Assembly (NCBI GenBank): GCA_963781665.1
Contig: CAWAGA010000002.1
Span: 3,844,001-3,908,000 of the forward strand
Length of the DNA stretch: 64,000 bases
Direction: 5' to 3'
From: JAJYIW01 sp963781665
GTDB lineage: Bacteria > Chloroflexota > Anaerolineae > Anaerolineales > Anaerolineaceae
Notes under the pieces: generated by a model
The model's database searches: none
Seen by the model: only the letters and a program-made list of their open reading frames with translations
What the model was told of the DNA's origin: nothing
Translations under genes and position numbers: made by a program
Shown: positions 45,119-55,300 of the stretch, in pieces
Layout: each line of letters opens with the position of its first letter
Numbering within the stretch: the first letter of the stretch is position 1

Positions 45119-46195
45119 ATGTTTTTACAAGATATTGCATTTCAACGTTTAAATAACCAGCAGCTTTCGCGACCACAATTTTCAACCCCGGACCAGGTCG
45201 TTGCCTGTCTGGGGGCGATTCAGGCCCAGGATTACTACGGTGCAAAGTGGGCGGTGGGTCAGCGCTTGTTAGCTGTAACTGACCATGACATCGAACTCGC
45301 TTTTGATGAGGGCGTAATATTGCGGACGCATGTGCTGCGGCCGACATGGCACTTTGTTACGCCTCAAGACATAGGCTGGATGCTAAAACTGACTGCAGCC
45401 CAGGTGCATGCGGCTAATTTGCATTACTATCATCTTGCCGGTCTGGATGAATCAATTTTTAAGCGCAGTCATGCAATTATGGAAACATCGTTGCGAGATC
45501 GAAATTATCTCACCCGCAGAGAATTGACTGGCAAGTTGGGGCAGTCTGGAATCATTACGACGAACCTGGGATACCTGCTGATTCTCATGCATGCCGAACT
45601 TGAGGGATTAATTTGTAGCGGGCCACGGCGCGGCAAGCAGTTTAGCTACGCACTTTTGGAAGAGAGAGTTCCGGGTGGCAAAGAGTTCGGTCGCCAGGAA
45701 GCCTTGGCCGAACTCGCCAAACGCTATTTTTCAAGCCGCGGACCGGCTACCATCCGGGATTTTCGCTGGTGGTCGGGTTTATCTGCGGCAGATGCAGCTT
45801 CCGGGTTGGAAATGATCAAGTACCAATTGGATTGTGAGGAAATCGATAGCGCTGCGTATTGGTTTTCAACCGGTATGGAATTTAGCGACACACACCAATC
45901 CCGGTTGTACATCCTTCCCAATTACGATGAATATATCGTCGGCTACAAGGATCGCAGTCACGCCATAAATGATTTGCGGTCTCACCGGCTGGACCCGCGT
46001 GGAAATATTCTTTCTAGCCATACAATTGTTGCCAACGGAAAAGTGAGGGGGAAATGGGAACGAGACTTGCGCAAGGGGACAGTGAAGATCACGCCAACCC
46101 TGGTTTCAGCGTGGATTGATGGAGAGGAGGAATCATTCATTTTGGCTGCGCGCCGTTATAGCGAATTCCTTGACCTGGCACTGGAAATTGGATAA
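45119..46195 (+). CDS. Winged-helix protein of the AlkZ/YcaQ (HTH_42) DNA glycosylase family
   Basis: A 358-residue protein of the HTH_42 family, with three tandem winged-helix-like segments. The motif AIQAQDYYGAKWAVGQRL near residues 33-50 contains Gln-Ala-Gln, matching the QxQ catalytic motif of AlkZ-type interstrand-crosslink glycosylases. LRTHVLRPTWHFVTPQDIGWML near 70-90 and the C-terminal LPNYDEYIVGYKDRS near 275 are family-typical. A TATAAT lies about 45 bases upstream at 45068-45073. It stands alone between aspartokinase (divergent) and a convergent small gene. DNA repair role is inferred by family. Confidence 0.85.
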   Translation: MFLQDIAFQRLNNQQLSRPQFSTPDQVVACLGAIQAQDYYGAKWAVGQRLLAVTDHDIELAFDEGVILRTHVLRPTWHFVTPQDIGWMLKLTAAQVHAANLHYYHLAGLDESIFKRSHAIMETSLRDRNYLTRRELTGKLGQSGIITTNLGYLLILMHAELEGLICSGPRRGKQFSYALLEERVPGGKEFGRQEALAELAKRYFSSRGPATIRDFRWWSGLSAADAASGLEMIKYQLDCEEIDSAAYWFSTGMEFSDTHQSRLYILPNYDEYIVGYKDRSHAINDLRSHRLDPRGNILSSHTIVANGKVRGKWERDLRKGTVKITPTLVSAWIDGEEESFILAARRYSEFLDLALEIG

Positions 46196-46200
46196 CCGCT

Positions 46201-46243
46201 AAAAAATACCCGGCCTGTCTTTTTTATCTGAACAGGCCGGGTA
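46201..46243 (-). terminator. Intrinsic terminator after the small membrane protein gene
   Basis: On the minus strand TACCCGGCCTGT pairs with ACAGGCCGGGTA (46207-46218 with 46232-46243), a perfect 12-base stem with 13-base loop, followed by TTTTTT. It lies 23 bases after the small gene's stop. On the plus strand the hairpin lacks a U-tract but may still slow transcription from the AlkZ-like gene, which ends at 46195. Confidence 0.85.
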
Positions 46244-46265
46244 AGGTGGGAGAGAGATGATTTTT

Positions 46266-46448
46266 TTAGAAGATGATCGCCAGGAGGATGGCTATCGGGG
46301 CGAATACCAGCAAGGCTAACACCGCTATCACCAGACCGATGGCAGCACCACCAACGCCAAGGACCAGGCCGAATGCGCCGCCAATGATGGCGACCACCAG
46401 GCCGATGATCCCGCCGATAATTCCAAAGAGAAATTTTAGTAATCCCAT
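46266..46448 (-). CDS. Small glycine-rich membrane protein
   Basis: 60 residues from ATG 46448, with AAGGA eight bases upstream. Two to three hydrophobic stretches alternate Gly, Ile, Val and Ala (FLFGIIGGIIGLVVAIIGGA; VGGAAIGLVIAVLALLVF), a pattern of tightly packed membrane helices. The gene has its own terminator. No named family is recognised. A longer N-terminal basic extension to 46505 is in frame but has no ribosome site. Whether it is a membrane-stress protein or a holin-like peptide cannot be told. Confidence 0.65.
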   Translation of the reverse strand: MGLLKFLFGIIGGIIGLVVAIIGGAFGLVLGVGGAAIGLVIAVLALLVFAPIAILLAIIF

Positions 46449-46569
46449 TTTCGTATCCTTCTTTCTATTGCGTTTATTCCACTTTTTTTGCAGATGCCGA
46501 TCCATTCCTGGCAGCAGCTTTGCATTCCTAACTCTATTTACGCAATTTCAGAAGGAAAGTTTCATCGAA

Positions 46570-49500
46570 TTATGTACAATTAATCATTAGCGTTTTGATT
46601 TCAAATGGTGAAAAATCCACGTCAATGCTGCCGTCCAAGAGGGGCAAATGGGATTGGGGCTGTTCCATGAGATCGGTCTCAAAGGCATCTACCACCGGGA
46701 AATCGAAGACCAAGGTAGCCTTTCCTGCCTTCCCATGGCTTTCGTATAGCCGAATAACGTAGGCGCTGCCTTTACCTGGCTGATCTTCTGCCAATTTGAA
46801 GGCTGACACTAAAATGGAATCTGACTGGCATGCCAGCCTGGCTTTTCCTGGTTTGTTTTTTCCGGAATGGCTGTTCGTTTTTTTCACGAAGGCCGGTTGG
46901 TTAAGTTCGGCGGCTTTTTTAATTGTTTCTGCCTTTGTCCACCCACCAGGATGGGGGAAAATCGAATAGATGAATGTATGCAGGCCTTCATCTGGGTTGA
47001 GGTCTGGCTCGTAGGAGGCGCGTAAGAGGGTCAGGCTGAGATCGCCGCCATCTGCCTGGTAGCCATATTTGCTATCATTCAAAAGTGAGAAACCATAATC
47101 GCCGTTTTGCTCGCTGAGGTCGCTCCACCGCAGAGCGGGTACCTCTCGTCCCTCGGCTTCTCGTCTGAGACCAGCAAAGGGGATTTCAAATGTGGCGTCT
47201 GTTGCACCCAGGCTGGGGGCAAAATGGACGCGCAGCATGGGAGCATCGTGACTGGCACTGCCATGTTCGTGCCAGTCAACTGCGGTCTCGAAATCGATTC
47301 TGCGCGACCGCTGAGTAAGGATGATGTGTTGAGTGATGGTCGAATTTAGAAATGCACGACGAGTTCTCGATAATCGCTCGCACTGGACCATTTTCGACGA
47401 CCCTGGTTTGTACCTCAGCAGGAAGTAATTCTTTGCGGCTGATCTCGCCGATAACCCAGGCCGACATGGTGTGGGGTTTCTCCCAGGCGATTTCAAGCCG
47501 GTTCAGATACCCTATGCTATGTTGCGCTTGCAGGTCGTTTTTATGTATTGAGGATAGCAAATCTTTTTTTTCAAGCAGGTCTTCCAGCAAATCGATCTCC
47601 CCGTTTTCAGGGTTGACGTGCAATCGGAGAATCCCGTTATCCACGACCTGGGTGGCAGGATCGATGTGGACAAAACCTTTCGCTTCGGGCTTTTGATCGT
47701 AGACCGGTCGGTAAACTCGCGTCCAGAATGCAGGCAAGTCTTCTGCCAGGAAGCTGATTTCATGGGAAGATACCTGGATCGGCAAGAGATTCCCGGATTC
47801 GTCTGCGACAGCAACCGGCTCTTTCTCTCCTACATCTTCGATGGGAAAGGACATCAGGCTGTCTCTTTCCCAGCCCAGTGGATTGAACGCGACCCATCGG
47901 GTGGGTTTGCTGCCCGTATCCGCCAGATAACCGCAAGTGGTTTCGAGTTTTTCTGTAATCGTTTCAAGGGCTTGATCCAAAGCTTCATGAGCTTGCTTTT
48001 GCATTTGTTCCAGGCGTTCGTGGGCTTCACGGTATGTAACCGAAATTGCGCAGCCGCATAGGATGTCGTGGAATTGGTGGAAGCAGAGCGTTTGCCAGGC
48101 TTGTGCAAGATCTTTATGGCCATTTCCGCCAGAAATTACTGCCAGAGCAAGAGCTGATTCGGTGCTCATAAGTAAGTTTTCACTGCTGCGGTTTAACTTC
48201 TTGATGTCGCCATGGCTGGTATAACAACCCTCAAAAACCGTATTGAGTTCATCTTTGACGACCGGTAAGCTGGCAGCTTCGACCTCGGATTTTTGGTAAA
48301 AATTGACGGTGCCATCTGGGATTGCTGAAGGCACGAAAGGCGCAGAATTGATCATTCTTGCTGCTTCGATATCAGCAGCCGTACCACCGCCCCCATGGTC
48401 ACCTACACCGTAAACGAGCAAACCATGGCTGGAGCTGCTGGCAGACGCAAATTGGATCACGCTGTCAACGACGGTCGTTGGATTGACCACACCCCCATAC
48501 CCCTTGGGGTCTTGAACAGCCAGGAGGCGCGAACCATCCAGACCTTCCCACCAGAAAAGGGGGTAGTCCTTTCCAGCGCGGCAGAAATAATAATATTGAA
48601 TGCCACTCTTCTTAAGCAGTTGGGGGAGGGTGGCAGGATGGCCGAACGTATCCGGTTCCCAGCAGATGAGCGGGGCAGATCCAAAGTGAGCTTGAGCGTA
48701 ACGTCTGCCATGTAGAAGCTGGCGTACCAGGGTCTCACCGGCTGCCATATTGAGGTCACCTTCGACCCAGGTGCTGGCAGTCACATCCCAATTACCCCGG
48801 GCTGTTTGAGCCTTGATCTGGTTGAAAATTGCTGGAAACCCTGTTTCCATAAATTGGTAGGTAGCCGTCTGGCTTTGAGAGAAGTGGAATTCCGGGTAAT
48901 GTTCCATTAATTTCAGCATGGCTGTAAAATCACGCTGGCATACATCGACGGTCTCTGCTTGGGGCCAGAGCCAGTTCATGTCGATGTGGCTGTGAGCGAT
49001 CAAATGAGCGGTATAGGTCTTCGCTTCGGCTTCGAATGGAGCCAGCAGGTTTAAAGAGGAATCGACGCTCGTCCAGAATTTTTGCCAGCGGTTAGCCGAT
49101 AAGGCCTCCAGGTCGAGCGCCTCAATGGCTTTTGCCAGCACCGCGGATTTTTCAGAACCTGTTTCATTTCCAGATAGGAAACGGCAGAATATCACCTGTG
49201 ACTTAACCAGGTCGAGTTTAAAAATGATCTTGGCCAGATGACTTATTTCAAGCGATGCATTCAAGAATTGAGCCAATCCATCGGAGGTGTTGCAGCGGAC
49301 TTCGACCATTAACGGCATTTTGGGATCGAAATGCTCCTCCAATTTCAACCGCACCGCCCGGCTGTCGGTCCAGGAACGTTCGCGATAGACTTCAACCCCA
49401 TTCAGCAGTATCCCTGCCCCAATAGGAAGCATGAATTCAAATTCGACCAACGAATCATTAAGGTCAATGCCTTCGACGGATTCCGGCAATTTGATATCTT

Positions 49501-49699
49501 TTCTAAACCAGCCTTCACCTTCAGCCGACGACCAGGTATGCGAGATCGTGACAGCCTGCCAACCACCTTCGCTAGGGTCGACCAGGCCATCAGTCTGCCT
49601 GACGAGTTTAAACTCCCAGTCCTTGATTTGTGCAGGAGCTTTCAAAACATCTATTTTTTGTTGAAGATCATGAATGACGGTTTCGATCGCCTTAGCCAT
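46570..49699 (-). CDS. Alpha-mannosidase (glycoside hydrolase family 38), apparent frameshift
   Basis: Retaining alpha-mannosidase-like enzyme of about 1,043 residues if repaired. Order: N-terminal beta domain, GH38 catalytic domain with AHSHIDMNWLWPQAETVDV near residue 233 and nucleophile aspartate in CWEPDTFGHPATLP near 345, helical middle domain, and C-terminal beta-sandwich (GH38C), which ends with IKTLMINCT at 46570. No signal peptide, so probably cytosolic. One extra base near 47371-47375 breaks the frame; removing it gives VRAISRTRRAFLNSTITQHI, a normal transition. Divergent from the heparinase-like gene (126 bases apart), suggesting joint use in breakdown of mannose-containing glycans. 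Confidence 0.88.
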
Positions 49700-49824
49700 T
49701 ATTTTTCCTCCATAGTTTACCCAGGAACATTACACAATGGGAAATTATACCTGTCTTCACTGGCAATATCAGGTATCCACTCATAAACGGATAACACATT
49801 TATAATTGCCTGATGAGGTGAAAA

Positions 49825-51990
49825 ATGGCTAATCGTGCTGACTTTCTACAATATATCCAAAATGCCTATCGTCGTGAATCCGGCCAGTTGGAGCAGGAAA
49901 TTGAAAACTGGCGAAAGCAATTCGATCCGAATAATTCACTTTTCGGTTATTCGCCACCTGGATGGCCATTAACCATGGCGTCCGTGACTGCTTTCTTGTT
50001 CGAACAAACAGGTGATCAAAAGTATGCCGAAACCGCTCGTGATATCCTCTTGCGTTATCGCGAATGGACCCGGGTGATGCCTGATAAAGTATTGAAAACA
50101 CGGCCTGAATATGCAGACGGCGTGGCCCCGATCGAACCGGTCTTCCAACCTTTGATGTTCTTGCCTGCTTTAGCCCGTATCCGCCCGGCAATTTCTCAAA
50201 GTGATTATGAAACATTAGCCGATATTGTTGCTGACAGCGAAAGATCCGTCTGGCGCTTTCCTGAATGGGGTGGACACAATCGCGCGATGCTGCGCGCCGC
50301 GGGATTGGCTTTGTCTGCTCAGGTACTTGCAGATCACCCGGAGGCTTCCCGCTGGGCTCAATTGGCCGACGAATTAGCTGAAGAAAGCTGGGGTAGATGG
50401 AGCATTGAGGATGCCCAAATGTACCAATCCCATTGGCTGCGAGCATTGATCCATTACAGTGAAGCTCGCCAAAAAAGTGAAGTTACAACATTCATCCAAC
50501 CTCGCATGGTCTTGAAAGCGATCACCCAATTGATGACGCCGTTGGGTTCTCTGCCGGATTATGGCGACAGCCATTGGATGATGCACAGCCAGTGGGAGTG
50601 GTTAGCGTGCCTGGAATGGGGCGCGAAAGCGTATCATGACCCGGCAATGAAGTGGGCAGCTAACCGCATCTGGAATCAGCGCCAGCAAGATACCGAATCC
50701 ATTTATGGCGCAAACGTTTTGACGTACGCCTGGCGGTGGTGTGACGATTCGGTCGGAATGGAAGAGCCTGGCCCGACCATGGATGCTCTTGATGATCTCA
50801 TTTTGAAAAAAGTTGTATTCCGTACCGGATGGGATAAGGACGCAACTTATGGTCTCTTTAATTATCGCGATGAAGGAGATTATGGGAGGATTGCACGTGA
50901 CTACTTGAGGACAACCCTGGCCGTTTCAGCCGAAAAGATGCACCACGGGCACGGCGATGAAGGTAGTTTTTCGGTCCTGATCCATAAAAATACAGTGCTT
51001 CTTCATGAGAGTGGTTATCGTGAATTTCCCCCAGACGGCATCTACCGCTCAAACGTCTATCACAATCGCCTGGTTTGGCGTACAGGGGCAAACCCTGAAG
51101 GGGCCAGCTTGCTTGAATTTTTGCGGGGCAACGGCCATTACCAGCAGTTGCGCACCGAGCGCCTATACCAAACACGGATAGATGATGCCCAGATTACCCG
51201 CCTGAGGATAATGGATGAAAAACAGGGCATCTCCTGGGACCGCTCTATTTGCTTCCTGGCGGAATTGCCTTGTTGGATTTTGATCGATACCGTGTACGAC
51301 CAAAAGCCGGCTTCAAAGACAATCGCCTCGCTTTGGTGGACGAAAGATATTTTGAAGCTAGGTGGCAACTGGTTCGAGACTCATGTGAGCAAGTTTGTCG
51401 ATTGGACTAACTCAAAGAATGCTGCGTTGTTATTCGTATTTCCACAGATCCCTGGGCATAGTTCTACGCTTCAACAGGAAGCCCAACGACGAAGTTACCA
51501 ACCGGAACTCGTCCTAGAAAATTCCTGGTCGGGCCAGCTTCAACCCAACTCACCGCTCAATTTCGTCACGGTTATATGGCCGCATGATTATGAAGATATG
51601 AACCCCTTACGCGCCAATGGCATCGCTGTACTTGCCAGCCAACCAGAAGGGCGCGGCCTGGCGGTCAGCATGGATTGGCATGGCGAGAAGCGATTATTCA
51701 CGACTTTGAATGACCTGACGGTCAGCCGGATTGACGAAGATATCCGGCCGCGCTACATTGCCGAAAAAGGTATGGCGACATTTGGGCGGTTGGCTAGTGA
51801 CGCAGCCTTTACTTATACCAGGCAGTCCGGGAATTTGATCAGGACCGGTTTGATCAACGGTACCCGCCTGGAGTACGATGGGCAAGAGCGTTTCCAGGCG
51901 CTCGAATGCGGTATGTTCCAGGAAAACGCTACCCAGATGCCTGGAATCGCAGCACGTTTCCGCTGGCAAGGGAGCTTCGAGATCGAATAA
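49825..51990 (+). CDS. Heparinase II/III-like protein
   Basis: A 721-residue protein with an N-terminal alpha/alpha toroid (residues 40-300) and a C-terminal heparinase II/III-like beta domain beginning near 330 (KMHHGHGDEGSFSVLIHKNTVLLHESGY). The His-Gly-His-Gly-Asp segment matches the conserved histidine region of these polysaccharide lyases. No signal peptide is seen, which suggests action on imported oligosaccharides. ATG at 49825 has GAGGTG upstream. Divergent from the GH38 mannosidase. The exact uronate substrate is unknown; alginate or heparin-like activity cannot be decided. Confidence 0.75.
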   Translation: MANRADFLQYIQNAYRRESGQLEQEIENWRKQFDPNNSLFGYSPPGWPLTMASVTAFLFEQTGDQKYAETARDILLRYREWTRVMPDKVLKTRPEYADGVAPIEPVFQPLMFLPALARIRPAISQSDYETLADIVADSERSVWRFPEWGGHNRAMLRAAGLALSAQVLADHPEASRWAQLADELAEESWGRWSIEDAQMYQSHWLRALIHYSEARQKSEVTTFIQPRMVLKAITQLMTPLGSLPDYGDSHWMMHSQWEWLACLEWGAKAYHDPAMKWAANRIWNQRQQDTESIYGANVLTYAWRWCDDSVGMEEPGPTMDALDDLILKKVVFRTGWDKDATYGLFNYRDEGDYGRIARDYLRTTLAVSAEKMHHGHGDEGSFSVLIHKNTVLLHESGYREFPPDGIYRSNVYHNRLVWRTGANPEGASLLEFLRGNGHYQQLRTERLYQTRIDDAQITRLRIMDEKQGISWDRSICFLAELPCWILIDTVYDQKPASKTIASLWWTKDILKLGGNWFETHVSKFVDWTNSKNAALLFVFPQIPGHSSTLQQEAQRRSYQPELVLENSWSGQLQPNSPLNFVTVIWPHDYEDMNPLRANGIAVLASQPEGRGLAVSMDWHGEKRLFTTLNDLTVSRIDEDIRPRYIAEKGMATFGRLASDAAFTYTRQSGNLIRTGLINGTRLEYDGQERFQALECGMFQENATQMPGIAARFRWQGSFEIE

Positions 51991-52398
51991 CAGTCGACGA
52001 TCAAGGACATTTGAGATGGGTCGCATGGGGTCATCCTGGAAGTGTTTTCCAGTCGAACGTGAGGCCCATCTCAAAAAACCAATGAAGAATTTCAATTATG
52101 TGGTATAAACAACCCCATTAGCTGCCGATAATTATCATTTACGTATTATCAATTCAAGGTACCAGTTTATTGGTTAAGATTTGCTGTTCCCAACATTTAG
52201 ATCAATTTATTTAACCACGCAGCTCTCGTTATGACTGATCTGTAGTTCTTTAAGTCATTAAATTGGATGGAATAGATTGCAACGCAACCATCCCAAAGAA
52301 GCGGTGTTCAGTTAATCATAATTTGGTAACAGGTAGCTTTATTGTTTGGGTGAAAAAAAACCGGTTCGATCAAAAAAAAATTCTTGGAGGAATTTCCA
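51991..52398. other. 408-base gap before the lipid synthase cluster
   Basis: No gene is seen. It starts with a long hairpin (52010-52075): TTTGAGATGGG pairs with CCCATCTCAAA, and inside it CTGGAA pairs with TTCCAG. The rest is AT-rich with no convincing -35/-10 pair. GGAGG at 52386-52390 is the ribosome site of the synthase. Confidence 0.6.
52010..52075. repeat. Nested inverted repeat after the heparinase-like gene
   Basis: An 11-base perfect outer stem encloses a second 6-base stem. The 3' arm is followed by A not T on the plus strand, so it does not read as a standard terminator. Could be a weak terminator, a small structured RNA or a degraded element end. Confidence 0.55.
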
Positions 52399-55300
52399 AT
52401 GACTGAAGTGATTGCCGAAGATCACTATTTGGAATATAAGCTGCATACGACCCCTATCGCTATTATTGGCATGGCTTCGATCTTTCCGAAGGCAACAAAC
52501 CTGACAGAGTACTGGAATAACATACTGAAGAAGATTGACTGCATCACCGATGTCCCCGCTTCACGCTGGGATATCAACGATTATTATGACCCCAATCCAA
52601 ATGCCCTTGATAAGACCTATTGTAAGCGGGGTGGGTTTATCCCAGACATCGATTTCGACCCTATCGAATTTGGGCTCCCCCCGAATATTCTTGAAGTAAC
52701 CGATGTCTCGCAGCTGCTTGGCCTGGTGGTGGCAAAAGAAGCGATGGAAGATGCCGGTTATGGCGAAAACCGTGTTTTTAACCGTGATCACACCGGCGTC
52801 ATTCTGGGTGTAGTCGGGATGTCGACCAAGCTGTTCACGCCTCTCATGGCCAGGCTGCAATACCCGGTCTGGGAAAAAGTGCTGAAAGCCAGTGGGGTTT
52901 CAGACGCCGATACCCAAAAGATCATCGATAAGATCAAGCTTGCGTATGTCGGATGGGAGGAAAACTCTTTCCCGGGGACAATTGCTAACGTGATTGCCGG
53001 GCGGATTGCCAACCGCCTGGACCTGGGAGGCACCAACATGGTTACTGACGCGGCCTGCGGTAGTTCGCTGGCAGCCGTCAAATTGGCAGCCAGTGAGCTG
53101 ATCGATGGCCGGGCTGATTTGATGATCACCGGAGGTGTCGATCTGGATAATTCGATAAACACCTTTATGTGTTTCAGTAAGACGCCGGCATTTTCAAAAG
53201 GCGAACATGTCCGCACCTTCGACGCTGAATCAGATGGTATGATGGTTGGCGAAGGCATTGGTATGGTTATTTTGAAGCGCCTGGGGGATGCGGTTCGAGA
53301 CCATGACCGGATCTACGCGGTCATCAAAGGCGTTGGGTCTTCGAGCGACGGCCGGTTCAAGAGTATCTACGCGCCCCGGCCCGCCGGCCAGGCGAAAGCC
53401 GTCTGGCGCGCCTATGATGAAGCGGGCTTTACACCGGATACAATAGGCTTGATTGAGGCTCATGGGACCGGCACGATGGCCGGTGATCCGGCTGAATTCC
53501 AGGGGTTAAAGGACGTTTTTAGCGCAGGAGATTTCACTCGCCAAACGATCGCCTTGGGAAGCGTCAAATCTCAGATTGGCCATACCAAATCTTCGGCCGG
53601 TGTAGCCAGTTTGATTAAGACTTCGTTAGCCCTTTACCACAAAGTATTACCGCCAACGATCAATGTTAAAAAGCCAAATCCAAAGCTGGATATTGGCGGG
53701 TCACCTTTCTACATCAATACCGAGACACGGCCCTGGATCCAATCCTTTGCTGGAACCCCCCGTCGGGCAGGCGTCAGCTCGTTTGGTTTTGGCGGGACGA
53801 ATTATCATATCGCCCTGGAAGAATACCAGCCTGACCAGAAAGATGCTTACCGTCTCAATGAAGTTCCTCAGGTAATCATCCTCACCGCCCCTGATCCAGC
53901 TCAACTGGTTGAAGTTTGTAAGGCAAGCGCCAGCAAACTACAAGGAGTGGATGGTAAGCTATATTTTGCCGAGTTGGCCAACCAATCCCGATCTATCGAA
54001 ATTCCTGCCAGCTATGCCAGGCTGGGTTTCACCACAGATTTAGTCGAAGAGGCGCAGAATCTCCTGAAGGCAGGCATAGACACCCTGGTGGAGAAAATCA
54101 GCCTGGATAACTGGGAGAATCCCAAGGGGATATATTACAGTAAATCCGGCCTTGATGCTGAAGGTAAAGTTGTAGCCCTATTTTCTGGCCAGGGATCTCA
54201 ATATGTTGACATGGGTCGTGAGCTGGCCATTAATTTTCCGCCTATACGGAAGGTGCTTGGCGCAATAGATGATTTGTTCATAACGGATGGTAAAAGACCG
54301 CTTTCATCGGTGCTGTACCCGCCTCCGGTTTTTGACCCCTCGGAAAGCGAAAACCAGACTGTAGAGCTGCAGAAGACCGAGCATGCTCAACCATCGATTG
54401 GTGCTTTTAGTGTTGGCTTATTTAAACTGCTCCAGGATGCAGGATTCAAGGCGGATTTTATCGCCGGTCACAGCTTTGGCGAATTAACGGCCTTATGGGC
54501 TGCAGGTGTGCTCGATGACGAAAGCTACCTGGCGCTGGCTAAAGCCCGTGGCAAGGCCATGGCTCCACCACAAGACCCAGGCTTCGACGCCGGTACTATG
54601 CTGGCGGTCAAAGGGGACGTCGAGCGGGTCAAGGAGGAACTCAAAGCATTTCCTGACGTAACCCTGGCTAATTGGAACTCGAACAATCAGGTCGCTCTGG
54701 CTGGCCCGAAACCAGCTTTGGCGAATCTTCAAAAAGTGTTAAGCGAAAAAGGGTTTTCAGTCGTTCCTTTACCTGTATCGGCTGCTTTCCATACACCTCT
54801 GGTGGGGCATGCTCAAAAACCTTTCGCCGATGTGATCAATAAGACCCCATTTAATAAACCGCTTGCCAGGGTTTTTTCCAATACCACGGGGAAATTGTAT
54901 CCATCCAAACCAGAGAAAATCCGAGAGATGCTCGCCGGTCACATATTAAAGCCGGTTCTGATTTAAGGATGAAATCGATCACATCTATGCTGAGGGTGGA
55001 TATTTCTTCATCGAATTTGGGCCTAAGAACGTTTTGACCAACCTGGTCAAAAATATCTTAGCTGAAAAACCACATATGGCGATTGCGTTAAATGCAAATG
55101 CAAAGAAGGACAGCGATCGCCAGCTGCGCGATGCCGTTCTTCAGTTAAAGATTGCCGGGTTGAAGCTAAAAGATTTTGACCCCTATCAAAAACCATTGGA
55201 TACAAATCCCCCCCGCAAAAAGAGCCCGGTCACGGTGACTTTAAATGGAGGCCTGTATGTTACCGAAAAGACGCGTACAGCATTCCAGAAAGCCCTTCAG

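Noticed and set aside
44982..45347. 121-codon open frame on the minus strand
   Set aside because: Overlaps the start of the AlkZ-like gene, with no homology or ribosome site.
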